From Tepidanaerobacteraceae bacterium (GTDB lineage: Bacteria > Bacillota > Thermosediminibacteria > Thermosediminibacterales > Tepidanaerobacteraceae), in NCBI GenBank assembly GCA_029982615.1, contig JARRBK010000002.1, forward strand, positions 1 to 64,000: a stretch of DNA of 64,000 nt, written 5' to 3'. A program made the position numbers and the translations under genes. The notes below the pieces were generated by a model. That model did not search any database. It was not told where the DNA came from and was given only the letters and a program-made list of their open reading frames with translations. How positions within the stretch are numbered: the first letter of the stretch is position 1; each line of letters opens with the position of its first letter. Shown in pieces: positions 63,172 through 64,000 of the stretch.

Positions 63172-64000
63172 CTAATCATATAATTTGAAAAGTGCCTGGG
63201 TTCCGCTGTTTTCCTCTCCTTTGGCAGCAAGCTTCTCATACAAAGACAGGGCAAGGGCAAGGCCCGGTAGTTCAAGTCCCATTTCTTTCGCCGATTCCAG
63301 AGCAATTTTCATATCCTTGATAAAGTGTTTTACATAAAAGCCAGGAGCAAAATCGCCTTTTATCATCCTTGGAGCCAGGTTACTCAACGACCAGCTGCCG
63401 GCCGCTCCGGATTCTATGCTCTTTAAAACCCTCAGAGGATCAAGCCCAGCTTTTTTAGCATACGCTATGGCTTCGCATACTCCTATCATTCCTGATGCAA
63501 TGGCTATCTGGTTGCACATTTTTGTATACTGACCGGCACCCGGTCCCCCTTGAAGCACTATATTTTTACCCATAATCTCTAATATGGGCTTTACCGTTTC
63601 AAAAGCTTCCGGCTCTCCTCCAACCATTATGGATAATCGTGCTTCCCTGGCACCGATATCCCCACCGGACACCGGTGCATCCATGGCATATAACCCTCTT
63701 GCCCGGGCTTCTTCGTAAATCCTTTTTGCCAACATTGGGCTGGATGTAGTCATATCTATAAGATAAGATCCCGGTTTTGCATGGTTTATTATTCCGTTTT
63801 CGCTCAAGTAAATTTCTTCCACGTCTTTGGGATATCCTATCATTGTTATTACAACATCAGTCCCTGCTGCTAATTCCGCTGCAGTATCCTTCCATACGGC
63901 TCCCTGTTTTATCAAATCCTCTGCTTTTGATTTTGTCCTGTTATAAACAAAAACTTTATAGCCTGCCTTGAGCAAGTTTGCTGCCATGCTCTTTCCCATT
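63172..64000 (-). CDS. Beta-hydroxyacid dehydrogenase (GarR/HIBADH family), 5' end cut by window
   Basis: Rossmann-type protein lacking only the first dozen or so residues; it begins in the MGKSMAANLLKAGYKV part of the nucleotide-binding motif. Substrate-binding DAPVSGGDIGARE and the catalytic Lys in GAGQYTKMCNQI identify the family. It likely reduces or oxidises tartronate semialdehyde, 3-hydroxyisobutyrate or a similar acid; the substrate cannot be decided. Confidence 0.88.
   Translation of the reverse strand, partial: MGKSMAANLLKAGYKVFVYNRTKSKAEDLIKQGAVWKDTAAELAAGTDVVITMIGYPKDVEEIYLSENGIINHAKPGSYLIDMTTSSPMLAKRIYEEARARGLYAMDAPVSGGDIGAREARLSIMVGGEPEAFETVKPILEIMGKNIVLQGGPGAGQYTKMCNQIAIASGMIGVCEAIAYAKKAGLDPLRVLKSIESGAAGSWSLSNLAPRMIKGDFAPGFYVKHFIKDMKIALESAKEMGLELPGLALALSLYEKLAAKGEENSGTQALFKLYD

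Noticed and set aside
1..64000. tRNA, rRNA and CRISPR arrays
   Set aside because: I saw no clover-leaf arms with a CCA end, no rRNA sequence and no regularly spaced repeats.

Overview
The window looks like a chromosomal segment of an anaerobic, endospore-forming, low-GC Firmicute. Sporulation genes (spo0B, spoIVFA/B, sleB/ypeB, cotJABC) lie among FeFe-hydrogenase genes (hydS, hydE) and a minimal SUF iron-sulfur operon. Several features fit the Thermoanaerobacterales/Thermosediminibacterales-Tepidanaerobacter neighbourhood: purple-bold AT-rich intergenic DNA, TTG/GTG starts with strong Shine-Dalgarno sites, and an RNase E/G followed by two radical-SAM-type genes. That placement is inference; no rRNA or tRNA gene is present to confirm it.

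Layout. 1-330: a possible fragment or end of a mobile, structured element. 0.3-3.6 kb (-): a H2-sensing module (2Fe-2S thioredoxin-like ferredoxin, group C sensory FeFe hydrogenase with PAS, SpoIIE-type phosphatase) behind a consensus promoter whose -35 lies inside a Rex-like operator. 3.6-10.5 kb: small unknowns, YetF-like membrane protein, D,D-carboxypeptidase, G5/3D cell-wall protein, MATE exporter and lysine 6-aminotransferase with two perfect palindromes in its leader. 10.7-14.8 kb (-): comEA, then a translationally coupled sufC-sufB-cobQ operon behind a promoter embedded in an 8-bp dyad. 14.9-17.6 kb: leuS with a complete Leu T-box.

17.7-45.7 kb is almost all on the - strand. Read in the direction of transcription it is maf-radC-mreBCD-mrdA-minCDE-ftsA-like-rodA-spoIVFA-spoIVFB-radical SAM pair-rng, then rplU-prp-rpmA, spo0B-obg, nadD-yqeK-LCP-rsfS. 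This matches the classical Bacillus/Clostridium order maf...minCD-spoIVFAB-rplU-prp-rpmA-spo0B-obg, with insertions. The main insertion (24.5-28.1 kb) carries sleB-ypeB, a + strand cassette with a YbaB-like protein, and four tiny peptide ORFs sharing an LFLILIL core.

45-64 kb: copper genes (copZ, copA) with matching CsoR-type boxes, bioY, a two-module E1-like enzyme followed by cysK, a MarR-ABC-ABC efflux operon with two HlyD-type adaptors (one apparently broken at its start by an A7 run), cotJABC, lipA-lipB, hydE flanked by two related hairpin elements, and a hydroxyacid dehydrogenase cut by the window edge.

Most worth a second look: the H2 sensor under Rex-like control, the degenerate-plus-active E1 fusion beside cysK, the LFLILIL peptide/YbaB spore-like cassette, the two structured elements around hydE, the nested-stem RNA candidate at 57.4 kb, and an EF-hand/dockerin-like loop inside PBP2.
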